Assembly: GCA_951813545.1 (NCBI GenBank)
Contig: OX638352.1
Span: 620,001-684,000 of the forward strand
Direction: 5' to 3'
DNA: 64,000 nt
Origin: an uncultured Poribacteria bacterium
GTDB lineage: Bacteria > Poribacteria > WGA-4E > WGA-3G
In this document: positions 25,645-34,076 of the stretch, piece by piece
Position numbering within the stretch: the first letter of the stretch is position 1
Layout: every line of letters begins with the position of its first letter
Program-made: the position numbers and the translations under genes
The notes under the pieces: generated by a model
Databases searched by the model: none
The model's input: only the letters and a program-made list of their open reading frames with translations
Told to the model about the DNA's origin: nothing

Positions 25645-26445
25645 ATGAATAACAAATTTATCTCAATCATGACAGACCGCATTGTGCGTGAATTTGACCC
25701 GCTAGAGATTATCCTCTTCGGTTCACAGGCAAGAGGTGACGCGGATCCAGACAGCGACATAGATTTGCTCGTCGTTTTCCCGGAACTCGCGGATAAGCGG
25801 AAAACTGCCATTGACATTGGGCGCGCACTATCTGATGTGCCCGTGGCAAAGGATATCATTGTATCAACACCGGAAGAGTTGGAACGCAGTCGCACGCGAA
25901 TCGGCTCAGTGCTGCGGTATGCTCAACAAGAGGGTAAAATCCTTTGGAAGAACTTGAACGCAGCCGCACACAGCGGATCCGCCCAGCACCCTGCGCTGCC
26001 CAACATAGCGGTAACGGACGCTATGCAAACAGCTGATAGACTCGCAGACACCGCCCAATGGCTCCACTATGCAGAGGAAGACCTAACAACAGCTGAAACC
26101 TTTTTAGGGCATCCACGCGTTCCACCTCGCCAAGTCTGTTGGCATGTGCAACAAGCCGCTGAAAAGGCGTTAAAAGCAGCATTAATTTTCTTACAGATCG
26201 ATTTTCGGAGAACGCATGATTTGAAGGTTCTACGGGATTTGTTGCCTGAGAGTTGGCAACTCAAAATCGCGCCGCCAAACTTGGGGGACCTAAACAGGTG
26301 GGTAGTTGCAGCCCGCTACCCAGCGGGCATGCAAGAAGCCACCGAAGCAGATGCCTCCGAAGCTGTTGAACAAGCACGATCCGTCTGGACATCCGTATCC
26401 GCCGCGTTCGCAGAACACGGTTATCGTATCGAGCCAGACCCATAA
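25645..26445 (+). CDS. Fused nucleotidyltransferase (MNT) and HEPN domain protein
   Basis: A 266-residue protein combining what are usually two genes. Residues 1-100 form a minimal nucleotidyltransferase: GSQARG (26-31) and DSDIDLLVVF (36-45) with the two catalytic Asp. After a linker rich in Ala and His, residues 138-262 form a HEPN domain (QWLHYAEEDLTTAETFL, HVQQAAEKALKAAL and FRRTHDL with Arg188/189 and His191). In two-gene systems HEPN is an RNase toxin and MNT blocks it by AMPylation near the RxxxH motif. Fusion could make a cis-regulated toxin. The start at 25645 follows GGAAGGTAAAGATAGG. Confidence 0.8.
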   Translation: MNNKFISIMTDRIVREFDPLEIILFGSQARGDADPDSDIDLLVVFPELADKRKTAIDIGRALSDVPVAKDIIVSTPEELERSRTRIGSVLRYAQQEGKILWKNLNAAAHSGSAQHPALPNIAVTDAMQTADRLADTAQWLHYAEEDLTTAETFLGHPRVPPRQVCWHVQQAAEKALKAALIFLQIDFRRTHDLKVLRDLLPESWQLKIAPPNLGDLNRWVVAARYPAGMQEATEADASEAVEQARSVWTSVSAAFAEHGYRIEPDP

Positions 26446-26582
26446 TTCGTTGGAAAAGAGGAAGCGTAGAAAAATAGTAGTTCTATCTCAACAAAAGCTT
26501 GACGATACTGACCAGAGTGGAACTCACCCCGGCAACATGGATGCCTATAAGAAATTCTAAAAAACTACAAGTAGGTAAAAAT

Positions 26583-27425
26583 ATGTTTTCATTGTCACAA
26601 ACAGAACACAGTTTAACCGTTGCTTGGGACGGACAACAGGTCTTAGGTTACCATTTCCCGGAAGATGGCAACCGTCCGTTCTGCCACCCGTTGAATCTCC
26701 CCGGTACTCCACCGCTTACAATGAACGAACCGGGCGATCACGTGCATCACCAAGGTCTCTGGGTCGCGTGGAAAAAAGTCAACGAAGTCAATTTTTGGGA
26801 ACAACCGGGACCCGGTAGCGATCCGACTGGCTTCGGTAAAATCGTCCATCAGCGAATCGTTGCACAAAGTGCAGACGCTGACAGCGCACGTCTAACAACT
26901 GAAAATGCGTGGATAGATTGGCAAGGCACAACGCATCTCACGGAACAGCGAGAGATAACCATCCATCCACCCACAGCAGATACGATGCAGATTTCCGTAT
27001 CACTGACGCTTCAGCCGAACGAACGTGAGGTCGTTTTAGACTTACGGCGCGGTGAACCCGGTGCAGACGGCAGATTCTACAGCGGCATGGCAATCCGATT
27101 CGACAATAGCATCACACCGGGTAACCTATTAGATGCCGATGGACGTACCGAACCGATGGACATCTTCGGTCAACAGAGCCGTTGGTGCAGTTTCACGACA
27201 CAACACCCGACTGACAACGAAACCTACGGTGTTGCTATCGTTGATCATCCCGATAATCCGCGCTATCCAACAACATGGTGGGTTCGCAACCGCGAAAACT
27301 ACTGCTTAATCCATCCATCTCTCGTTTACTATGAACCACTTCATCTCGCAGCTGATGAGACCTTGAAGCTGCAGTATCGTGTCGTTCTCTACCGTGGCCA
27401 GCCCGACGCAGCGTTATTTGAGTAA
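26583..27425 (+). CDS. PmoA-family protein (DUF6807)
   Basis: A 280-residue beta-rich protein. HPLNLPGTPPLTMNEPGDHV with HHQGLWVAW is the family hallmark near the N-terminus, FYSGMAIRFDNS and PTTWWVRNRENYCL occur later. PmoA-family (DUF6807) proteins have a galactose-mutarotase-like fold and occur in carbohydrate-use clusters; the name comes from an old methane oxygenase label and does not imply methane oxidation. The ATG at 26583 is chosen because the family sequence begins there and GTAGGTAAAAAT precedes it. Confidence 0.8.
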   Translation: MFSLSQTEHSLTVAWDGQQVLGYHFPEDGNRPFCHPLNLPGTPPLTMNEPGDHVHHQGLWVAWKKVNEVNFWEQPGPGSDPTGFGKIVHQRIVAQSADADSARLTTENAWIDWQGTTHLTEQREITIHPPTADTMQISVSLTLQPNEREVVLDLRRGEPGADGRFYSGMAIRFDNSITPGNLLDADGRTEPMDIFGQQSRWCSFTTQHPTDNETYGVAIVDHPDNPRYPTTWWVRNRENYCLIHPSLVYYEPLHLAADETLKLQYRVVLYRGQPDAALFE

Positions 27426-27458
27426 ACGTTTGACTCCCAAATAATTCGGTCAGAAGTT

Positions 27459-28835
27459 ATGGCAAATAGCGAAAACACCATCACCAGCGCGTTTGTAAGT
27501 ATTCTACGCCACATGCGGGAGGCATGGAGCGTCAACGAACAAATTACCAAACCATTCCTCAATGCTACACAAAAACCGGATGTGATTGTCACTGAAAGAG
27601 GACGAAACCCTGTTGTCATTGAGGTGAAAATTGATGGTAACACGCCGAACTTTTCAGGTGAGATACAGGCAGAGGCACATTTCGGAATGCTCCTCGATCC
27701 AAGCGTTTTTCCCGGTCTCACCTACAATACTATCGAGAATGTTCTACGCGTTCGCATGCCTGCTCGATTTAGAACGATGCCACAAGATAAGATTGCGTCA
27801 GAGATGCAGAGTGCAGAAGACATCGCTTACATACTTCTCAATAAACGGAAACCAGAGCGCAAACTGGAACCCGATCAAATTCTGTTTATCACCGAATCAG
27901 AACCTGATAACGAGATAGAACCTGAATCTTTTCCACAAAGTGGTTGGTTAAGAGGTAGTGTCGCCGACATCGCAACCGCTATTCGCGTCAGAGCAACTCC
28001 CATTTCTAAAATAGATGCCGCCGCCGATTTATTGGAAAAACGGATAGAAACCGCCGCGAAGCAGCTTGAAGCAGCGATTCAAGAACGTCCCAGCATCGGT
28101 GCAGAAATCGAAACGGTTCTGTTCCAAAAGGCTGGTGAACAAACCTCACGGATGGCGATGCTCATCGTTACCAACGCATTTGTATTCCAGAGTGTTCTCG
28201 CGGGGAAACCTGAAATGGAAAGAGTGATGTCCCTCAAACGGATGCTCTCTGACACTGCGAAACGGCTTCAATACGAACAGGTCATAGCAGGATGGGACAT
28301 CATCCTTAAGGTAAATTACCGTCCAATTTTCCATGTTGCCAAACGGCTCATAGCGGCAATCGCGACCGATGATGAACTTGTTGATAGAATACTCGCAACC
28401 CTCTGTGATACCGCAAAGGAGCTGGTTGACCAGAGACTCACACAAATACATGAACTCGCTGGAACCGTTTTCCAACGTCTTATCGTTGACAGAAAATATG
28501 TCAAAGCAAACTATACTCGCCTCGAATCTGTTGCCTTACTATCAGCGTTAGTCCTTCCCAAAACGCAGGAAAACGTAAGCGAATTGAAGGTAGCAGATTT
28601 CGCATGCGGAACAGGTTCACTCCTCAACGGCGCATACCAACGTATCCTTGAACTGCACGAACATGCTGGTGGCAAAGGCAGCCGTATCCATACACAGATG
28701 ATAGAGAAAAATCTTGTTGGATGCGATGTTATGCCGAACGCAAGCCACTTAACCGCCTCTCTCCTGACAAGCATTTACCCTGACTTGAAAATCGGTAACA
28801 CCCGAATTCACACCATGCCCTACGGCAGCCAATAA
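27459..28835 (+). CDS. Nuclease plus methyltransferase N-terminal half, ended by in-frame TAA
   Basis: The first 458 codons of what reads as one 1000-codon protein. Near the N-terminus KPDVIVTERGRNPVVIEVKI gives D41, E55 and K57 of a PD-(D/E)xK nuclease. The middle is helical. VADFACGTGSLLNGAYQRIL is methyltransferase motif I (S-adenosylmethionine binding). TAA at 28833-28835 follows MPYGSQ; beyond it the same frame continues as DRSYALGALDLY, which is what methyltransferase motif context would predict. One base change (TAA from CAA, AAA or GAA) would explain it. The whole would be a single-chain restriction-modification enzyme (type IIG-like); as it stands, the product lacks the catalytic NPPF. 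Confidence 0.75.
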   Translation: MANSENTITSAFVSILRHMREAWSVNEQITKPFLNATQKPDVIVTERGRNPVVIEVKIDGNTPNFSGEIQAEAHFGMLLDPSVFPGLTYNTIENVLRVRMPARFRTMPQDKIASEMQSAEDIAYILLNKRKPERKLEPDQILFITESEPDNEIEPESFPQSGWLRGSVADIATAIRVRATPISKIDAAADLLEKRIETAAKQLEAAIQERPSIGAEIETVLFQKAGEQTSRMAMLIVTNAFVFQSVLAGKPEMERVMSLKRMLSDTAKRLQYEQVIAGWDIILKVNYRPIFHVAKRLIAAIATDDELVDRILATLCDTAKELVDQRLTQIHELAGTVFQRLIVDRKYVKANYTRLESVALLSALVLPKTQENVSELKVADFACGTGSLLNGAYQRILELHEHAGGKGSRIHTQMIEKNLVGCDVMPNASHLTASLLTSIYPDLKIGNTRIHTMPYGSQ

Positions 28836-28898
28836 GATCGCAGCTATGCTCTGGGCGCACTCGATCTATACGATATCCCGGAAACATTACCTCTCCCA

Positions 28899-30461
28899 AT
28901 GATGGGCACAGCGGCTCAACAGATCGGTGGAGAAGACGACACGACAGTGATGACACAACAGAAATTTCGCTATGGAGAATTTGATATTATCGTCCTAAAT
29001 CCACCGTTTACCAGACCAGATTCAGATGCTAACAGCAGTGTTCCAAAAGCAGTGTTCAAAGGAAGTGGCAGGGACAAAGAGGAGGAACAGAGAATGCGGC
29101 GTGCCCGCAGACAAAAAGATTGGCAAGTTGGCGATGGTAACGCTGGTCTCGCTTCTGATTTTGTTGACCTTGCAAACAAAATGCTGAAGGAAAATGGAAA
29201 TAGTAAAATGGGTTTCATCTTGCCTATTGCATGTCTTGTTTCTCCGCATTGGAAGAAGGTTCGGAACATGTGGGCAACTGAATATCATGACCTTTTTGTG
29301 ATTACTATCGCGGATGCTAAGGGTGAAAACTGCGCGTTCTCAGCGGATACAACTATAGCAGAGTGCATGGTGGTAGCAACCAAGGGTAAAAAAATTGATA
29401 ACACTGGTCGCGGAATGTTTATATCTCTGAACCACCGTCCCCGAAGTGTGCTGGAAGCTCTTGAGATAGTCAATACCACTCATAGACTTGATAACGTCCG
29501 GCGATTAGAAGATGAACCAAGTGGCGGTGATCCGCTCAAAGTCGGAGACGATTCTCTTGGACATGCGCTCAACTGTCCCTTACAAATAGATGGCGCGTGG
29601 GATGCAGTTCGGATAAAGCAAATGGCTTTAATCCAATCTGCTTATCGTTTGGCAAATAGTGAGATGTGGTTGCCAGCACAAGCAAGCCCTTTAGAAATCC
29701 GAATGTGTCGGGTGAATGATATTGCAGAAGTAAGCGCGCATCATCGAGATATCCATGAAAAAGGGGAGCGAGGCGCGTTTGATGTCGAAAAAACTTACAC
29801 CAACACCGACCTATATCCAGGCTTATGGCATGTTAAGGCACCAGCACAAAGAGCAATGATGGTTGAACCTGATTGTCATCTCATCACGCGCCCCAGTCGT
29901 CACGATAAAGCACAAACTATTCTTGCCCGCAATGGACGTGTTCACTTCAATACTATGATAGGCTTTAATGCCAATTCTCTCGGAGTCCTTTTCACAGAAA
30001 AACCTGCTCTGGGGATAAATTCATTGCCCAACGTTGTGTTAGAAAAACAGGTTTACGATTATGTCTGGACGCTCTGGGGCAATTCAACATTAGGGTTTCT
30101 ACTCCACTGGGTACATAGCGGAAAACAACAACCCGGTAGAGGCGTAAGTTCAAGAACCGCCTTACTCCAAATGCCTACACTGGATGTACGCTGTCTGTCA
30201 GATGAAACATTGACAAACGCTGAACGCATCTTTCACACCCTGAAACATCAGCGAATGTTGCCCTTCAACGAGGCAGATCACGATCCAGTCCGTCACGAAC
30301 TTGATCGTCTTTTGTTGATTGAGGTGTTGAACATCACATCCGAGGATGCCCACAAGGCAATACACCGTCTCCGAGAACTGTTATGTGCCGAACCGAGCAT
30401 CCACGGCGGAAAGAAATCCCGATGCAACCTTGAAAAGGAATGGGAAACACTCAATCGGTGA
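28899..30461 (+). CDS. Methyltransferase C-terminal half of the interrupted nuclease-methyltransferase
   Basis: Five hundred and twenty codons in the same frame as the preceding half; coding character already starts at 28836. IIVLNPPFTRPDSD is the N6-adenine methyltransferase motif IV. GFILPIACLVSPHWKKVRNMW and SADTTIAECMVVATKG are later motifs typical of type I HsdM or type IIG enzymes. The last 250 residues would hold target recognition and a helical tail. The ATG at 28899 has no evident ribosome-binding site, so it is doubtful that this half is made alone. If the two halves are expressed separately they would form a split enzyme; more likely the gene was recently inactivated. Confidence 0.65.
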   Translation: MMGTAAQQIGGEDDTTVMTQQKFRYGEFDIIVLNPPFTRPDSDANSSVPKAVFKGSGRDKEEEQRMRRARRQKDWQVGDGNAGLASDFVDLANKMLKENGNSKMGFILPIACLVSPHWKKVRNMWATEYHDLFVITIADAKGENCAFSADTTIAECMVVATKGKKIDNTGRGMFISLNHRPRSVLEALEIVNTTHRLDNVRRLEDEPSGGDPLKVGDDSLGHALNCPLQIDGAWDAVRIKQMALIQSAYRLANSEMWLPAQASPLEIRMCRVNDIAEVSAHHRDIHEKGERGAFDVEKTYTNTDLYPGLWHVKAPAQRAMMVEPDCHLITRPSRHDKAQTILARNGRVHFNTMIGFNANSLGVLFTEKPALGINSLPNVVLEKQVYDYVWTLWGNSTLGFLLHWVHSGKQQPGRGVSSRTALLQMPTLDVRCLSDETLTNAERIFHTLKHQRMLPFNEADHDPVRHELDRLLLIEVLNITSEDAHKAIHRLRELLCAEPSIHGGKKSRCNLEKEWETLNR

Positions 30462-30564
30462 GAACTATTTGCCAACGTCTACGTTTCATGATCAAATTAA
30501 CTTGAGAAATAGTAAATATGAATGAGTCTAATTAAAGCAATTTATCAAAAATAATTATGCTGAT

Positions 30565-31311
30565 TTGATTGGTAGCGGAATTTCGGGAACGTTAAGTTTG
30601 TTCTCAGCGGTAGATCCGTTCGTAGGGTTTTTGGCTGGTCCTGCTGGTGTCATAGTTTCTGGAACGCTAAAAGGTATTGGAAAAGATATTAAAGAACGGC
30701 AGCTGTCCCCTCGAGAAGATTTTCGCGTAGGTAAAGTGTTAGCGATTGCAGCATTGGAAATTCACCAACGTATAGAAAATGGCGAAAGTCTCCGTAATGA
30801 TGGATTCTTTGATAAAAAACCAACAGGTAGATCGGATGCAGAAGAGGTTGCAGAGGCTATAATGTTGAAGTGTCAGCGAGAACTACAAGAAAAGAAGATT
30901 CCGTACGTCGGATATTTGCTCGCGGGCATCGCTCTTGATTCAAATATCAGCACGGATATGGGACATCAACTCATAAAGGCAGCCGAAGAACTGACTTATC
31001 GTCAACTCTGTATACTTAAACTTTCCTCAGTGAAGTATCGCTACGGCTTACGCAATCAAGACTATCAAAATCATGAAAAATTCTCAAAGGAACTCTATCA
31101 AGTGCTCCAGGAGTGCCATGATCTTTGTCTCAAGAGCTATCTTGATTACAAAATACCTGTAACATTCAGTGGTCAAATCACTGTTGGTTATATGAACATA
31201 CAACCCAACAAGATGACTATCTATGGAATCGGTGAAGATCTTTTCCATCTCATGAAACTTTCTGCTATTCCCGATCAGGACATAATTCCCATTGCAGAGG
31301 TATTGAAGTAA
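30565..31311 (+). CDS. Unknown protein downstream of the restriction-modification locus
   Basis: About 248 residues. The N-terminus has a glycine-rich hydrophobic segment (FSAVDPFVGFLAGPAGVIVSG), followed by a helical region (REDFRVGKVLAIAALEIHQRI), KKIPYVGYLLAGIALD and ELTYRQLCILKL. I recall similar architectures near defence genes but cannot name the family. A TTG at 30565 is the only standard start in frame. An ATG at 30522 begins MSLIKAIYQK in another frame and would join smoothly if one A were added to the run at 30547-30551, so the gene may carry a frameshift. Confidence 0.5.
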   Translation: MIGSGISGTLSLFSAVDPFVGFLAGPAGVIVSGTLKGIGKDIKERQLSPREDFRVGKVLAIAALEIHQRIENGESLRNDGFFDKKPTGRSDAEEVAEAIMLKCQRELQEKKIPYVGYLLAGIALDSNISTDMGHQLIKAAEELTYRQLCILKLSSVKYRYGLRNQDYQNHEKFSKELYQVLQECHDLCLKSYLDYKIPVTFSGQITVGYMNIQPNKMTIYGIGEDLFHLMKLSAIPDQDIIPIAEVLK

Positions 31312-31370
31312 TACCAATTCTGATTGACGATTCCTCTTAAAAAGATCTACTGTTTTTGGCTATGCCCGGG

Positions 31371-31413
31371 GCGGTTCCAAACCGCACCATAGGTGTCAAT
31401 TTAGGGATTTTGG
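31371..31413. repeat. Partial copy of the ACACCTATGGTGCGG hairpin family
   Basis: GCGGTTCCAAACCGC hairpin followed by ACCATAGGTGTCAATTTAG and GGATTTT. The right-hand part matches the 3' end of the IS4-like element (32210-32228) including its first internal bases, so this is probably a remnant of an element end rather than an independent hairpin. Confidence 0.6.
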
Positions 31414-31440
31414 ACGGTGTTTTAGCAGAGGCGATATAAA

Positions 31441-31774
31441 CATGCCATCCTTACAGGGTTGAATACTTCTTTGAAACGTCCTTCTATAAACATTGTGAAG
31501 AAACACCCAAGCAAATAAACCTTACAGGACTGAAGAGGGTTTTGAAGTCTTCAATGTTTCTGTGTAAATCCGGTTCGGTTGGGAAACCGAACCTACCGGA
31601 CCTGGGGATTGAGGCAGTTACTTTTTCTAAAATTGACACCTATGGTGCGGTTTTCTAACCGCACCATAGGTGTCAATTTAGGAGTAGGAACATCTCTACA
31701 AATGCCGCCCCTACGGGGCTAAAGCATTGGGGTAAACGTGTTTCTACACAAATGCCGTCCCTACGGGACTAAAG
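31441..31774. repeat. Cluster of CCCTACGGG-type hairpin repeats
   Basis: Four related units: 31441-31463 (diverged), 31511-31536 (with GCAAATAAACC), 31701-31724 and 31751-31774. The last two read AATGCCG, CCCCTACGGGG or TCCCTACGGGA, then CTAAAG. The paired changes keep the small stem (GCCCC/GGGGC versus GTCCC/GGGAC). Inverted copies lie at 32036-32060 and 32111-32133. Also present, at 31565-31605 and 31807-31850, is a GGTTCGGTT..AACCGAACC type hairpin followed by ACCTGGGGATTG. No coding sequence. Confidence 0.6.
31626..31683. repeat. Perfect palindromic hairpin, ACACCTATGGTGCGG family
   Basis: AATTGACACCTATGGTGCGG (starts 31631) faces its exact complement across a short TTTTCTAA loop. The arms equal those of the terminal repeats of the IS4-like element at 32183-33693. 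It has no internal sequence, so it looks like two element ends joined. Confidence 0.75.
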
Positions 31775-31867
31775 AGAGTTTTAGCAGACGTGCGTTTTAG
31801 GTTTAAGTCCAGGGCGATTAGGAAATCGAACCTGCCGGACCTGGGGATTGTGGTTGTCCTTTTTTAA

Positions 31868-31924
31868 ATAAAATTGACGGTTATGGTGCGGTTGGGAAAC
31901 CGCACCATAACCGTCAATTTTAGA
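31868..31924. repeat. Palindromic hairpin with compensated arm changes
   Basis: Same design as the hairpin at 31626, but GACACCTATGG is changed to GACGGTTATGG in the left arm and the right arm has the matching CCATAACCGTC. Several substitutions are mirrored, so pairing is fully kept. This indicates that the stem itself is maintained or copied. Confidence 0.75.
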
Positions 31925-32035
31925 AAAAACAACCGTTGTAGTCCCAGATCCGGTAGGGTTTTTGCTTGGGTGTTTCTTCACTGTTTCCAACTGTGCCGGG
32001 TTTTAGCCATAAACTTTGTACATGCCAGAAACCCT

Positions 32036-32133
32036 CTTCAGTCCCGTAGGGTTTATTTGCTTGGGTATTTCTGCAGCATCTGTGTAGCAGCGTTAAAACC
32101 AAAGGAGCCAAGCCCCGTAGGGGCGGCATTTGT
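32036..32133. repeat. Inverted copies of the CCCTACGGG-type repeat
   Basis: CTTCAGTCCCGTAGGGTTTA at 32036-32055 (extended by TTTGC) and AGCCCCGTAGGGGCGGCATT at 32111-32130 are the reverse of the units at 31511 and 31701. A degenerate unit lies at 31941-31975. Together with 31441-31774 they make an inverted cluster around the hairpin at 31868. Confidence 0.55.
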
Positions 32134-32163
32134 AAAAATGTCGTCCCAAAATACCGTGAAAAA

Positions 32164-32224
32164 TCCCTAAATTGACACCTATGGTGCGGTTTCCCAACCG
32201 CACCATAGGTGTCAATTTAGGGAT
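32164..32224. repeat. Full palindrome at the end of the IS4-like element
   Basis: A perfect 27-bp stem, ATCCCTAAATTGACACCTAT and GGTGCGG with their complement, around a short TTTCCCAA loop. Its right part is the terminal repeat of the IS4-like element and contains the transposase stop codon. The left arm lies outside the element. Confidence 0.75.
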
Positions 32225-33693
32225 TTTCGGTAGCCTCTTTGAGTTTCCAAAAGGTTGTGTTTTTTCCAGTGCTTCTCTGGAAAGTGCCTCCATTTTCAAA
32301 TGAACACCTTATGGTTTTCAAGGTTTCACGAAGTGCTGTTTTTGAGCGATGAAAACTCAAGGTGAGGAGTCTGGCATAACCTGCGATATGCTTCGCTGTT
32401 TTGATGAAACTCTGTTGTATGTGTCGGTATCCCGCGACTAACATGACGGCATGTTGGATCAGAAGGGCAATAAGTTTCGCATAGATTTCAGATAGCATAC
32501 GATACGGTTTTTGACTTCGAGAAACATGAAGTTTTCCGATACTTTTGAAACACTTATACATCAGTTCAACCTGCCAACGGATACCGACAATGGCACAGAC
32601 CTGTTTCGGTGTGAGTTGATGTTCTTCGGTATTGGTGATATAGAGGTTGTATCCAGCGAGCCGTAAGAGTGCTTTTGACGGTGTTTGGGCTTTACGTTTG
32701 GCACGGTATCGGATGGAGCGTCGGCGTTTATTCGTTTCTGCTTCAGAAAGTTTCTCGGCGATGAGGTAAACACGGAGTTGCTTTCTTTTGCCGATCCGTA
32801 GCGTCTTACGGATGTAGGTGTTTTCTACTTCTGCTTTGAGCATCTTTCCTAAATCAATGCGTTCACCGTTTTCATCAGCGAGGTAAGAGTTGGCTTTCAA
32901 ACGCGAAATCCAGTAGACGTCGTTTTCAGTGAGTTTTTCAAGTTCATCGAGCGAAAAATATGCTAAGTCTGCGAGTCGTAAACTCCGTTGTGGCAGTGGA
33001 TCGGCTGCTTTTGCGGCGGTGCTGTCAGCCGTCATGCCATTAGTCAGTTGGAAGTCGTGAAACCTCCCCGTAAGGATATCAAAGCAGAGATGAAGTTTCA
33101 AAGCGGCTTTCTGCCGATGATTCTTTTTCGGTTGGCCCTTCCACGTCTCGTGGAGTTCATCGGGGAGTGTGATCCACGTGCTATCTTGAATGTAGACACC
33201 ACTAAACTGCTGAAGTAAAGGCAGGGCTTCTCGCCGACCGGCAACTTCAAGCATTTCTGTAATCGCAGCGTCAAGTGTGAGTTTCAACATTTTAGCAGTT
33301 TCAGGGGTCAGACGTTGTTCAAGTGCTTGTCGGCTGACTTGTATGCCGAGCGTCGCAGCGGTTTCAGTAAGTTGCTGATAACTCGCCTCTGGGTTTTCCA
33401 ACCAACCGAGGACGAGGATTTGCGCCAGCGCACTCCCGGTAAGTTTTCGCTTTCTCTTGACGAACCCTGTAGTGACAGCGACTTCATCTGCAACGGTTTC
33501 AAGGATCGTTTGCATTTTATCTGGCACTTGTTGTAAAATGGACATTGGAGATACCTCTTTTTTGTAGAAATAACCACTACTTTCTTTTCTACATTATACA
33601 AGAGGTATTTCCGATTTACACCTTTTTTCTTACAAGAAAAACATACTTATTTTCCCTAAATTGACACCTATGGTGCGGTTGGGAAACCGCACC
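32183..33693 (-). mobile_element. IS4-family element with 41-bp hairpin-containing ends
   Basis: A 1.5-kb element bounded by identical 41-bp inverted repeats (32183-32223 and 33653-33693). Each begins with its own hairpin, GGTGCGGTTTCCCAACCGCACC, and continues ATAGGTGTCAATTTAGGGA. It encodes one transposase on the minus strand. No obvious target duplication is visible because the left flank is itself a repeat arm. Four related hairpins without transposase lie in the preceding 900 bases. Confidence 0.75.
32217..33545 (-). CDS. IS4-family transposase
   Basis: A 442-residue DDE transposase. The N-terminal helical domain (KLTGSALAQILVLGWLENPE) is followed by QDSTWITLPDEL with the first Asp, RLADLAYFSLDELEKL with the second Asp on the conserved strand, and VRWQVELMYKCFKSIGKLH-like sequence (IRWQVELMYKCFKSIGKLH) containing Tyr and Glu of the Y-x2-R-x3-E-type signature. 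The stop codon lies within the terminal repeat. AGAGGTATCTCC precedes the ATG at 33545. Frame intact, so the element is possibly active. Confidence 0.85.
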   Translation of the reverse strand: MSILQQVPDKMQTILETVADEVAVTTGFVKRKRKLTGSALAQILVLGWLENPEASYQQLTETAATLGIQVSRQALEQRLTPETAKMLKLTLDAAITEMLEVAGRREALPLLQQFSGVYIQDSTWITLPDELHETWKGQPKKNHRQKAALKLHLCFDILTGRFHDFQLTNGMTADSTAAKAADPLPQRSLRLADLAYFSLDELEKLTENDVYWISRLKANSYLADENGERIDLGKMLKAEVENTYIRKTLRIGKRKQLRVYLIAEKLSEAETNKRRRSIRYRAKRKAQTPSKALLRLAGYNLYITNTEEHQLTPKQVCAIVGIRWQVELMYKCFKSIGKLHVSRSQKPYRMLSEIYAKLIALLIQHAVMLVAGYRHIQQSFIKTAKHIAGYARLLTLSFHRSKTALRETLKTIRCSFENGGTFQRSTGKNTTFWKLKEATENP

Positions 33694-33848
33694 TACCGGG
33701 TGCGGGATGAATGGTAAGGTTAATGTGGGATATACATTTTTAGAATCGGTGTTGTCTGAATCGGCGATGCGAAAATCCGTGATTGATTCAGACAAAACGA
33801 ACCATCTAAAACTTGCACCAAAAAGTGTTTTATGTTATCATTTAATGG

Positions 33849-34076
33849 ATGAGAATCGATCCTGAAGAAAAAGCATATTGTGTTTACATTGACTCAACGA
33901 TACCAAGTTACCTGATCTCAAGACCGAGTCGTGTTCCACAGACATCAGAATGGCAAAGAATTACCCGTGAGTTTTGGGACGATAAACGTTTTGAATTCGT
34001 GTTTGTCGTGAAGCAGGTTATTCGCCGCCCCGCATTGCATCACCAAAGGCGATACTGGAGGGACTCTCATGAATGA
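33849..34076 (+). pseudogene. PIN-domain toxin remnant with internal deletion and frameshift
   Basis: The N-terminus is a good PIN/VapC-like start (CVYIDSTIPSYLISRPSR, with the first catalytic Asp) and continues to WDDKRFEFVF. The body of the domain is missing, and the true C-terminus appears in another frame near 34033-34074 (PRIASPKAILEGLS), directly before the next gene. So a deletion and a frame change have destroyed the toxin. The surviving partner gene follows at 34069. Confidence 0.65.

Noticed and set aside
28833..28835. Recoding of the TAA within the nuclease-methyltransferase
   Set aside because: TAA is not a known selenocysteine or pyrrolysine codon and no structure or conserved residue supports recoding; a nonsense mutation is simpler.
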